Below the pieces are notes generated by a model, which made no database searches, was not told where the DNA came from, and saw nothing but the letters and a program-made list of their open reading frames with translations. Of a stretch of DNA of 12,095 bases, positions 1-6,636 are shown piece after piece. The translations under genes and the position numbers were made by a program. The stretch lies in contig JAEXMB010000015.1 in NCBI GenBank assembly GCA_023444705.1, positions 1 to 12,095 of the forward strand, given 5' to 3'. Every line of letters starts with the position of its first letter. Within the stretch, counting starts at the first letter, position 1. This DNA comes from Pseudomonadota bacterium (lineage in GTDB: Bacteria; Pseudomonadota; Alphaproteobacteria; Micavibrionales; UBA2020).

Positions 1-970
1 TCTTGGTGTCGCGGCCGTCGATGCGGTTGCCGGTGTCGAGGATGCTGCCGCGAACGATGTCGGCTTCAACTTCCTTGACCATTGCTTCGACTGCGGGGCC
101 GGCAAAACCGGTTTCCTCGGTAGCGAAGGCGGTGACGGCTTTGGCTTTGGCTGCTTTCAGCTGTGCCACGCGCTCTTGCTTGACGCGGGTCGCGTAAGCG
201 GCTTTGAGGTCTTCGGCGACGAGCTTGCGCACGTTGTCGGCCAGTGCTTTCTTCTCGGGCGATTCCTCGGCGATGTCCCAGGGATCTTTCGCGCATTTTT
301 CAGCCATTGCGATGATCGCGTCGATCATGGGCTGGAAGCCCTTCCAGCCGAACATGACTGCTTCGAGCATTTTTTCTTCGCTGAGTTCCGACGCTTCGGA
401 TTCAACCATCAGAACGCCTTCGCGCGTACCGGCGACGACGAGGTCGAGGGTCGAGTTCTTCATTTCCTCGATGGTGGGGTTAAGCACCAGCTGGCCGTCG
501 ATGTAGCCGACGCGCGCGGCACCCACGGGACCCATGAAGGGGACGCCCGAGATGGTGAGTGCGGCAGAGGCACCGACGAGCGCGACGATGTCGCTTTCGT
601 TTTGCTGGTCATACGACAGCACGGTTGCGATGACCTGTACTTCGTTGAGGAAGGCTTTGGGGAACAGCGGGCGGATCGGACGGTCGATCAGGCGGCTGAT
701 CAGGGTTTCGCGCTCGGTCGGGCGGCCTTCGCGTTTGAAGAAGCCACCGGGGATTTTACCGGCTGCGTAATATTTTTCCTGATAGTGAACGGAGAGGGGG
801 AAGAAATCCTGGCCGGCCTTGACGCTTTTGGCAGCGACAGCGGTGACGAGAACGGTCGTCTCGCCCATCGTGACCATGACAGCGCCGTCTGCCTGACGGG
901 CGACCTTGCCGGATTCCAGAGTGATGGTTTTGCCTGCCCAGTTGAGGGACTGACGGGTAATATCAAACAT
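1..970 (-). CDS. pnp: Polyribonucleotide nucleotidyltransferase (PNPase), N-terminal 323 codons
   Basis: PNPase degrades RNA 3' to 5' by phosphorolysis, releasing nucleoside diphosphates, and normally acts in the cytoplasmic degradosome or with RNA helicases. Reverse-strand translation from the ATG at 970 gives a protein starting MFDITRQSLNW. It carries the family signature FFKREGRPTERETLISRL at about residues 77-94, then DRPIRPLFP, marking the first RNase PH domain. The all-helical linker domain follows at about residues 240-320, ending at RIDGRDTK, where the second RNase PH core begins. The second RNase PH, KH and S1 domains lie beyond the left edge. An AAGGAAA ribosome-binding site lies about 10 nt upstream of the ATG. 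There is no stop codon in frame, so the gene is simply cut by the window. In many proteobacteria rpsO lies directly upstream of pnp; here the upstream neighbour is a divergent kinase-like gene. Confidence 0.97.
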   Translation of the reverse strand, partial: MFDITRQSLNWAGKTITLESGKVARQADGAVMVTMGETTVLVTAVAAKSVKAGQDFFPLSVHYQEKYYAAGKIPGGFFKREGRPTERETLISRLIDRPIRPLFPKAFLNEVQVIATVLSYDQQNESDIVALVGASAALTISGVPFMGPVGAARVGYIDGQLVLNPTIEEMKNSTLDLVVAGTREGVLMVESEASELSEEKMLEAVMFGWKGFQPMIDAIIAMAEKCAKDPWDIAEESPEKKALADNVRKLVAEDLKAAYATRVKQERVAQLKAAKAKAVTAFATEETGFAGPAVEAMVKEVEADIVRGSILDTGNRIDGRDTK

Positions 971-1005
971 TGATACTTTTTTCCTTGTTTAGCTTGCTTA
1001 CATAC

Positions 1006-1037
1006 GCGGCACCGCCATCAATAAGGTTGCGGTCCGC
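1006..1037 (-). promoter_or_regulatory. Hairpin in the pnp 5' leader
   Basis: GCGGCACCGC (1006-1015) pairs with GCGGTCCGC (1029-1037), giving nine base pairs with one bulged base and a 13-nt loop. On the pnp strand this sits about 35-70 nt upstream of the ATG. In E. coli the pnp leader forms a stem that RNase III cuts and PNPase then uses for autoregulation. Whether this shorter stem does the same is inference. No confident pnp promoter was found in the rest of the 971-1150 intergenic region. Confidence 0.35.
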
Positions 1038-1124
1038 TTCTTTCTTTTTCACCTTATTTACAGGCAGATATGTCGCATTTAGCGGGCCAAAACTCAAAGG
1101 AAATGGGCGTATATATGGACAGCC

Positions 1125-1150
1125 TTTAATATTTATGGTAATTTCTTTCT
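1125..1150 (+). promoter_or_regulatory. AT-rich start region of the first kinase gene, no Shine-Dalgarno
   Basis: The bases before the ATG at 1151 are pyrimidine-rich (TTTCTTTCT) and hold no Shine-Dalgarno sequence. A TATGGTAAT stretch at 1134-1142 could supply a -10 element. The layout resembles the region upstream of the paralogue at 2967: both read TTAATATT, then TATG(G/T)TAAT, then a pyrimidine-containing stretch to ATG. No good -35 is visible. This suggests a very short or absent 5' leader. Confidence 0.3.
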
Positions 1151-2158
1151 ATGTCTTTGGATTCATTCAACAGAATTGCGACCCGTCCGCGCCATGACAG
1201 CGCCAATCAGCTGATTGACCGCATCATCGCGCTGCGCCCCGACCTGCGCAACGAGACGTTTATCGTGCCGCGTTCGGGCAATACGGCGCTGACGGTCATG
1301 ACGGTCAATGAGGTCTTCAAGAGTTGCATGTCGCGTGGCAACCCCGCCGATTTCGCCCGCGAATACGCAGTGCTTGAGCATCTGCAGGGGCGCGAACTGG
1401 GGGCCAAGATCCCGCAGCTGACATGGCGTTCGGACGATCACAGCATTTACGGCATGACCCGCCTGCATGGCGAGGCGCTAAGTAAAGACCTGCTGGCCAG
1501 CCTGCCCGCGGACGAGCAGGCGCGCATCGCCGCCATCATCGGGCGCTTCAATGCGCTGATAGCGGCGGGGATGGATGATGTGCAACGTGCCGCGCTTGGT
1601 CTGCAGGGCAAGCTGGCGGCGGATATTGTCACGCCTGCCCATGTGTTCGAGGCGCTGGAGCCTTCTGCCGCCAAGGTCAATCTTGGCATCGACGCCCTGC
1701 GCGTGGCGGTACGCGCGGCGGAATATTGCCAGCAGCGTTTTGAAACGCATGAACAACGCCTGCTGTTCATGCATCCCGACATGCACGAACAAAACATCAT
1801 GTATGACCGCGCGAGCGGTGCTGTGGCGTTGATCGATATCGGTTCAGGCAATGCGGTCGAGGCGGAGCTGGGCTTTTGCATTCCGCGCCATTATTACCCG
1901 CGCGCATTCATGACCGATATGCTGGCGGCCTTTAGCGGACAATCCGGCGAAACGCTGACCTGCGCGCATCTGGATGCCTATTTCGGCATGCGCGCGCTCA
2001 GGATGTCGCTGGTCAACCCGCTGCATGCACTGGGTGAATTCAAGCATCATTGCGCGATGATTGGGCAGGCGCTTGACGAGCTGGAAGGTAAGCCAGCAGT
2101 CAGTCCTGCGCCGTCCAGCGAACCGGCGCCGACCCCATACGTTCCAAATATGCGTTAG
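1151..2158 (+). CDS. APH-fold small-molecule kinase-like protein, paralogue 1
   Basis: This 335-residue protein has the aminoglycoside phosphotransferase/choline kinase fold, so it probably transfers phosphate from ATP to a small molecule. The substrate is unknown. Visible kinase elements are a candidate ATP-binding lysine in NEVFK (K57), a possible partner glutamate in DFAREY (E71), the catalytic loop HPDMHEQN (H208, D210, N215) and the metal-binding motif LIDIG (D229). All key residues are present, so it looks active, though the usual DFG-like F is I. It aligns from end to end with the product of the gene at 2967. The last 20 or so residues are rich in Pro, Ser and Ala, and are encoded opposite the conserved C-terminus of ung. 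No resistance function should be read from the family name; such genes are often housekeeping or of unknown role. Confidence 0.8.
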   Translation: MSLDSFNRIATRPRHDSANQLIDRIIALRPDLRNETFIVPRSGNTALTVMTVNEVFKSCMSRGNPADFAREYAVLEHLQGRELGAKIPQLTWRSDDHSIYGMTRLHGEALSKDLLASLPADEQARIAAIIGRFNALIAAGMDDVQRAALGLQGKLAADIVTPAHVFEALEPSAAKVNLGIDALRVAVRAAEYCQQRFETHEQRLLFMHPDMHEQNIMYDRASGAVALIDIGSGNAVEAELGFCIPRHYYPRAFMTDMLAAFSGQSGETLTCAHLDAYFGMRALRMSLVNPLHALGEFKHHCAMIGQALDELEGKPAVSPAPSSEPAPTPYVPNMR

Positions 2159-2855
2159 CCTGCGTGAAGTGTCCGCAACCTAAAAACCCGCGGTGCGCCG
2201 ACAGTGGCGAGGGGTGGGGGGCTTCAAGCACCAGATGCTTGGCGGTATCAAGCAAGACTTTCTTTTTCTGCGCGTGGCTGCCCCACAACATGAAGACAAC
2301 ATGATCGCGGCGCGCATTGACGGCGCGGATGATGGCGTCGGTCACGCTCTCCCAGCCCTTGCCCTGATGCGAGGCTGCTTGCTCGGGCCGCACGGTTAGC
2401 ACGGTATTGAGCAACAGCACGCCCTGTTGCGCCCAGCGCGTCAGATCGCCGCTTGATGGTATATCGCCGCCGCATGAGGCTGCGATTTCCTTGTAGATGT
2501 TGCGCAGGGATGGCGGAATTTTCACGCCGTGCGGGACGGAGAACGACAAGCCATGCGCCTGTCCCGCGCCATGATAGGGGTCTTGCCCCAGAATAACGAC
2601 GCGTACGTCCTCAAGCGGTGTCAGGCGCAAGGCGGCGAACAGGTTTTCGCGCGCGGGGTAAAAAGCGCTTTCGTCGGCAAGAAAGCGGTGCAGGCTTTGG
2701 CCCTGCGGCGTTTGGAGGACGGGGAGTAAAATATCCCGCCATTGACCAGTCCCTGCGAGCAAATCGGCCCATGATGGCAACGCCCCGCAAGAAGCTTGCG
2801 CGGGAGAGTCAGAAGTGTTCACAGGAAAGTCAGAAACTTGCTTTTTCTTTTGCAT
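2100..2855 (-). CDS. ung: Uracil-DNA glycosylase, family 1
   Basis: Ung removes uracil from DNA after cytosine deamination or dUMP incorporation and starts base-excision repair in the cytoplasm. The 251-residue protein has the water-activating motif GQDPYHG at 90-96 (catalytic D92), LLLNTVLTVR at 147-156, LWGSHAQ at 190-196 and the DNA-binding loop HPSPLSAHRGFLG at 214-226 (H214). Similarity to E. coli Ung begins near SWADLLA at residue 28, so the first 26 residues are a lysine- and serine-rich extension or the true start lies further in. The ATG at 2855 has only a weak AAGG upstream. Its 3' end overlaps the convergent kinase gene by 59 nt. Confidence 0.97.
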   Translation of the reverse strand: MQKKKQVSDFPVNTSDSPAQASCGALPSWADLLAGTGQWRDILLPVLQTPQGQSLHRFLADESAFYPARENLFAALRLTPLEDVRVVILGQDPYHGAGQAHGLSFSVPHGVKIPPSLRNIYKEIAASCGGDIPSSGDLTRWAQQGVLLLNTVLTVRPEQAASHQGKGWESVTDAIIRAVNARRDHVVFMLWGSHAQKKKVLLDTAKHLVLEAPHPSPLSAHRGFLGCGHFTQANAYLERMGSAPVRWTAQD

Positions 2856-2934
2856 TGCACAAAAAACCTTGGGGGTGTGTGCAACTTATGCCACAAATCC
2901 TGCCCTGACCAGCAATAAAACGCATTATTCGCGT

Positions 2935-2960
2935 TTGGTTAATATTCGTTATGTTAATAT
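2935..2960 (+). promoter_or_regulatory. Putative promoter placing transcription start at the second kinase ATG
   Basis: TAATAT at 2955-2960 is a good -10 hexamer and ends 6 nt before the ATG at 2967, so transcription would begin at or next to the A of the start codon. A -35-like TTGGTT lies at 2935-2940, but the 14-nt spacing is short. No Shine-Dalgarno sequence precedes the ATG, which fits a leaderless transcript. The surrounding 2856-2966 region separates this gene from the divergent ung and holds nothing else I recognise. Confidence 0.4.
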
Positions 2961-2966
2961 CTGACT

Positions 2967-3986
2967 ATGTTTGAGAATCGCAACCCGCATTCACCGAGCC
3001 AGCCGCAGCCGCTGCCCCCCAAAGGCGAGGCGGCGCAACACTTCGCCGCGCGCGCCAAGGTTGTGCAGACGGGCGCGAATGCCGGGCTTGAACGCGTGCT
3101 GGCCGAGCGCCCTGATCTGATCGGCCAGCCCTGCGTGATGCCGCAGGCGGGGTTATCGGCGCTGACCTATCTGTTTACCGATGAAGTCGTCAAAATGCCG
3201 CGCCTGCCAAGCCAGCATGACGATTTTGCGCGCGAACACCGCATCCTTGCGCACCTGCATGCGGCGGGGTTGCCCGTTCCGGCTGTCACCGCCACGGGCA
3301 GCGACGATGCGTTCTATTGTCAGGAAAGAAAAACAGGCGCGCATTTTGATTGCGACAGGCTGGAGCGCGCAGGCTTTTTTGCCACCGCAGCCTGCCAGAT
3401 CGCCGATTTCATGCTGGCGGCGCAACAGGCGGTGAGCGAACACGATGCGGCAAACCTCGGCCTGAAGACAGCAACGCCTGATAGGGCGCAGCTTGAAGCG
3501 CTGTTGCAGATGAACGACTTTCAAAGCGTGCTGCGCCAGTCCGACGAGGATATCGTCGACGCCTTGCGCGCTTATGTGGCCAGCCGCGATGGCGTTGAGC
3601 CCGTATTCATGCATGCGGACCTGCAGCCTGCCAACCTGTTGTGCGATCCGGTCACGGGCGAGCTTAAAACCGTGATCGATTTCGGCCTGTGTCATTACGG
3701 CGATCCGGCGGTTGCGTTCCATGCGCTCTACCGCTATTTCCCGCATGACTTCGTTGATACCGTCGCCGATGTCTATGCGCAGGCGACAGGCACCGAGCCG
3801 GTACGCCTGCAACAGGCGGTGACCGCGCGTCTTGCCGCGGAGATGCTGGCCTGCGCGCAAGGCATGGGCGACAAGAAAGAGCTGTGCCACGGCCACCGCA
3901 GCTGGCTTGGCGACATCATCATCGAGTTCGACAATTCGGTGACCGGTTATGTGCCGCCCAAAGGGCACTTCATGGGAATCATGTGA
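2967..3986 (+). CDS. APH-fold small-molecule kinase-like protein, paralogue 2
   Basis: This 339-residue kinase-like protein of the aminoglycoside phosphotransferase family is a paralogue of the one at 1151. Shared landmarks are (A/L)ERPDL or ALRPDL, DEVVK (K76; NEVFK in the paralogue), DFAREH..L.HL (E90) and the catalytic loop HADLQPAN (H216, D218, N223), followed by VIDFG (D238). The loop and the D-F-G motif are canonical, so it should bind Mg-ATP; the substrate cannot be told. The first 35 residues are Pro/Gln-rich and probably disordered. It stands alone between ung and gpmA, on the same strand as gpmA but separated by 93 nt that contain a separate gpmA promoter candidate. Confidence 0.85.
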   Translation: MFENRNPHSPSQPQPLPPKGEAAQHFAARAKVVQTGANAGLERVLAERPDLIGQPCVMPQAGLSALTYLFTDEVVKMPRLPSQHDDFAREHRILAHLHAAGLPVPAVTATGSDDAFYCQERKTGAHFDCDRLERAGFFATAACQIADFMLAAQQAVSEHDAANLGLKTATPDRAQLEALLQMNDFQSVLRQSDEDIVDALRAYVASRDGVEPVFMHADLQPANLLCDPVTGELKTVIDFGLCHYGDPAVAFHALYRYFPHDFVDTVADVYAQATGTEPVRLQQAVTARLAAEMLACAQGMGDKKELCHGHRSWLGDIIIEFDNSVTGYVPPKGHFMGIM

Positions 3987-4011
3987 TTTTGCGCGCCTTT
4001 CTGCCGCAATC

Positions 4012-4040
4012 TTGACAATCCGCACGCGGATCTTTAGCCT
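4012..4040 (+). promoter_or_regulatory. Putative gpmA promoter with an inverted repeat in the spacer
   Basis: A perfect -35 TTGACA lies at 4012-4017 and a weak -10 TAGCCT at 4035-4040, 17 nt apart. The spacer contains the inverted repeat ATCCGC-AC-GCGGAT (4018-4031), which begins right after the -35. That placement would suit a regulator binding between the two hexamers. No T-run follows the repeat, so it is not a good terminator for the upstream kinase gene. Confidence 0.5.
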
Positions 4041-4079
4041 TGAACCTGTTACAAACACTTACAGGCAAGGATATTTGCG

Positions 4080-4685
4080 ATGGGCACTCTTGTGCTGCTG
4101 CGTCATGGTCAAAGCGTGTGGAACAAGGAAAACCGCTTTACCGGCTTCACCGACGTTGAACTGAGCGCACAGGGCGAGGCCGAGGCCCGCGCCGCCGGAG
4201 AGAAGCTGCGCAACCTGCCGCTCGATCATGTTTTTACCTCCACGCTCAAGCGCGCCTACGCCACGGCAGAGCTTGCCCTTGACGCCGCAGGCCAGAGCAG
4301 CGTTGCGCAAACCCGCCACGACGACCTGCGCGAGCGCGACTATGGCGACCTGACGGGCCTGAACAAAGACGATATGCGCGAAAAATATGGCGAGGAGCAG
4401 GTGCATATCTGGCGCCGCAGCTATGACGTGCGCCCGCCTGGCGGCGAAAGCCTGCAGGATGTTGTCGCGCGCGTGCAACCGTATTATCGCGCGCATATCG
4501 AACCGCTGTTGCGGTCGGGCAAAAACGTGCTTGTGGCAGCACACGGCAACACCCTGCGCGCCATGCTGATCATCCTTGGCCTGCACACGCCCGAGACAAT
4601 CAACAACGCCGAGATCGCCACCGGCGATCCGCTGTTCTTCGATGTATCCGAAACCGCCGTCACACAGAAAGCGAGCGCCGCATGA
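4080..4685 (+). CDS. gpmA: 2,3-bisphosphoglycerate-dependent phosphoglycerate mutase
   Basis: The enzyme interconverts 3-phosphoglycerate and 2-phosphoglycerate in glycolysis and gluconeogenesis through a phosphohistidine. The 201-residue protein starts MGTLVLLRHG with catalytic H9 in RHG. It then shows NRFTGFTDVELS (19-29), TSTLKRA (53-59), ERDYGDLTGLNK (85-96, acid E85), WRRSYDVRPPGGES (111-124) and the second histidine in AHGNTLR (154-160, H155). These are dPGM signatures, and the length fits the short form of about 200 residues. AAGGA at 4067-4071 is a well-placed ribosome-binding site. It overlaps the next gene by ATGA and converges on pgk, the preceding glycolytic step. Confidence 0.93.
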   Translation: MGTLVLLRHGQSVWNKENRFTGFTDVELSAQGEAEARAAGEKLRNLPLDHVFTSTLKRAYATAELALDAAGQSSVAQTRHDDLRERDYGDLTGLNKDDMREKYGEEQVHIWRRSYDVRPPGGESLQDVVARVQPYYRAHIEPLLRSGKNVLVAAHGNTLRAMLIILGLHTPETINNAEIATGDPLFFDVSETAVTQKASAA

Positions 4686-5392
4686 CAAGTCCCCAGCCGC
4701 AAGAGAACAACAAGATTAAAGGGCGGCTGGTTCTTTTCAGGCACGGGCAGACGGATTATAACGCGCAATCACTCATCACCGGCATTGCCGACGCGCAACT
4801 GACCGAAGTGGGCAGGCAACAGGCTCTTGAAGCGGGGCGCCTGCTGCGCGGCATTCCCATCCACAAGGCTTATAGCTCGACCCTCAGTCGCGCCTTCAAC
4901 ACGGCCAGCCTTGCGCTGGGTCAGGCACGCCAGCCGCATCTGGAAGAAGACGACGGCACCTTCCGCATCACCCAGAGTGCCGATATCGTCGAAATCGACA
5001 GCGGCGACTTCACCGGGCGCAGCCACAAGACCGACCCCGAGATCATGAGCTACAAGCGCGATTTCTTCACCGGCCCGCCCAATGGCGAAAGTTATGCGGT
5101 GGCCTTGGCGCGCGTGCAGCGTTTCTTTGATAACGAGGTCATGCCGCGTATCGAACGCGGGGAGACGGTGATGGTCGTCTGCCATGCAGGCATCGTGCGT
5201 GTGTTTGATTACGTGCTGGGGCTTGAGCAAGTCCCCGTCAAAGGCACGCCGCCGCAGGCAGGCAAAGGCCGCTCCATCCACAACGCCGCACCAGTCGTCT
5301 ACGATTTTATCGACGGAAAACTGGTCAGCGAAACGGTCCTCGGCACCAACGAAAACAAACCCGCCGCACCCCGGCCGCCGAAAGCGGGTTAA
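4682..5392 (+). CDS. Histidine phosphatase-superfamily protein, phosphoglycerate mutase-like
   Basis: This 236-residue protein has the same fold as the product of the preceding gene. It has catalytic RHG (20-22, H21), a second-shell ITGIADAQLTEVG (32-44), SSTLSRA (65-71), an acidic residue in EIDSGDFTG (E104), GPPNGES (131-137) and the second catalytic histidine CHAG (H168). The dPGM WRR motif that contacts the bisphosphoglycerate cofactor is replaced by YKR (124-126). It may therefore be a diverged mutase or a phosphatase for a phosphorylated metabolite; sequence alone does not decide. The start overlaps the gpmA stop as ATGA, implying translational coupling. The C-terminal 14 residues are Pro/Lys-rich. 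Only 6 nt separate its stop from that of pgk. Confidence 0.8.
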   Translation: MTSPQPQENNKIKGRLVLFRHGQTDYNAQSLITGIADAQLTEVGRQQALEAGRLLRGIPIHKAYSSTLSRAFNTASLALGQARQPHLEEDDGTFRITQSADIVEIDSGDFTGRSHKTDPEIMSYKRDFFTGPPNGESYAVALARVQRFFDNEVMPRIERGETVMVVCHAGIVRVFDYVLGLEQVPVKGTPPQAGKGRSIHNAAPVVYDFIDGKLVSETVLGTNENKPAAPRPPKAG

Positions 5393-5398
5393 AAGCGC

Positions 5399-6589
5399 TT
5401 AGCTTGCGAGTGCGGCGACGCCCGGCAGGGTCTTGCCTTCCAACCATTCAAGGAATGCACCGCCCGCGCTTGAGACATAGGTCATTTTATCTTCCACGCC
5501 CGCATGCGCCAGTGCGGCGACGGTATCGCCACCGCCCGCGACGGCCGTGATGCCACGCGTCTTTACCGCATCGGCGACGGCCTTGGCAACGGCGGTCGTG
5601 CCGCTGTCAAACGGTGCGATCTCAAACGCGCCGACCGGGCCGTTCCACAGCACTGTTTTCATCTCCGCGAGTTTGGCGGCAATGGCGGCAACGCTGGCGG
5701 GGCCGATGTCGAGCATCATGCGCTCTGCCGGAATGGCATCTGTCGCGGTGACGACATGGTCGGCGTTGGCTTTGAACTCTGTCGCCATCAGGCCGTCAAC
5801 GGGCAGCAACAACGTGCAGTTGCGCGCGGAGGCCTTTTGCGCGATGGCGCGGGCCTGCTCCAGCATGTCGTGTTCGCACAGGGACTTGCCGACATTCACC
5901 CCCTGCGCGGCCAGAAAGGTATTGGCCATGCCGCCGCCCAGTACCAGCACGTCGATTTTTTCGACAAGGTTGTTGAGCAGGTCAAGTTTTGTCGAAATTT
6001 TGGCGCCGCCCACGATCGCCATCACGGGGCGTACGGGGTTTTCAAGCGCGGCATCCAGCGCCTTGAGTTCTTCTTCCATCAGCAGTCCGGCATAGGCGGG
6101 CAACAGGTGGGCCAGTGCTTCGGTGCTGGCATGGGCGCGGTGCGCGCATGAAAAGGCATCGTTGACGTAGACATCGCCAAGCGCTGCCAGCTGTTTGGCA
6201 AAGGCGGCATCGTTTTTTTCTTCTTCTGGATGAAAGCGCAGGTTGTCGCAAAGTAAAACCTCGCCCGCGACCAGTTTTTGCGCGGCGGCGGCAACGCTGT
6301 CGCCCACGCAGTCGTCGATGAAATGCACGGTCAGGCCGCTGGCTTGCGCCAATACGGGCGCAAGCGGTCTGAGCGATTGCGATTCATCGCGGCCCTTGGG
6401 GCGCCCGAAGTGGGAGAGGACCACGATCCTGGCGCCTTGCGCGGCAAGTTGTTTGATCGTGGGGGCAAAACGCGTAATGCGCGTGAGGTCGCTGACCTTG
6501 CCGTCTTGCATCGGCACGTTGAGGTCGGCGCGGACAATAACGGTCTTGCCGCTGGCGTTGAGGTCAGCGAGGGTCTTGAAAACAGGCAT
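5399..6589 (-). CDS. pgk: Phosphoglycerate kinase
   Basis: Pgk makes ATP and 3-phosphoglycerate from 1,3-bisphosphoglycerate and ADP in glycolysis. The 396-residue length is normal. Motifs in order are RADLNVP (20-26, substrate site), SHFGRPKG (59-66), DNLRFHPEEEKN (115-126), DAFSCAHRAHAS (144-155), GGAKISTK (194-201), GGGMANTF (218-225), WNGPVGAFE (315-323) and the nucleotide-binding GGGDT (352-356). All expected catalytic residues are present. The ATG at 6589 has only a weak GAAAGA upstream. It lies 47 nt downstream of the PagL-like gene on the same strand and may share its transcript. The gene that often precedes pgk, glyceraldehyde-3-phosphate dehydrogenase, is not in the window. Confidence 0.97.
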   Translation of the reverse strand: MPVFKTLADLNASGKTVIVRADLNVPMQDGKVSDLTRITRFAPTIKQLAAQGARIVVLSHFGRPKGRDESQSLRPLAPVLAQASGLTVHFIDDCVGDSVAAAAQKLVAGEVLLCDNLRFHPEEEKNDAAFAKQLAALGDVYVNDAFSCAHRAHASTEALAHLLPAYAGLLMEEELKALDAALENPVRPVMAIVGGAKISTKLDLLNNLVEKIDVLVLGGGMANTFLAAQGVNVGKSLCEHDMLEQARAIAQKASARNCTLLLPVDGLMATEFKANADHVVTATDAIPAERMMLDIGPASVAAIAAKLAEMKTVLWNGPVGAFEIAPFDSGTTAVAKAVADAVKTRGITAVAGGGDTVAALAHAGVEDKMTYVSSAGGAFLEWLEGKTLPGVAALAS

Positions 6590-6636
6590 GGGTCGTCTTT
6601 CGTGAAAACGCGGGTGAAAGTGCAGGCGCGTGAGGC

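Noticed and set aside
176..973. 265-codon open frame on the plus strand
   Set aside because: It lies wholly opposite pnp, whose translation matches PNPase closely; the plus-strand product shows no recognisable domain and is a mirror of the GC-rich codon pattern.
1151..3986. Reading the two APH-fold genes as antibiotic resistance
   Set aside because: Family membership alone does not show resistance; there is no mobile element, cassette or resistance context, and both sit among housekeeping genes.
3153..4058. 301-codon open frame on the minus strand
   Set aside because: It is antisense to the second kinase gene, which has complete kinase motifs; no family features are seen in the antisense product.
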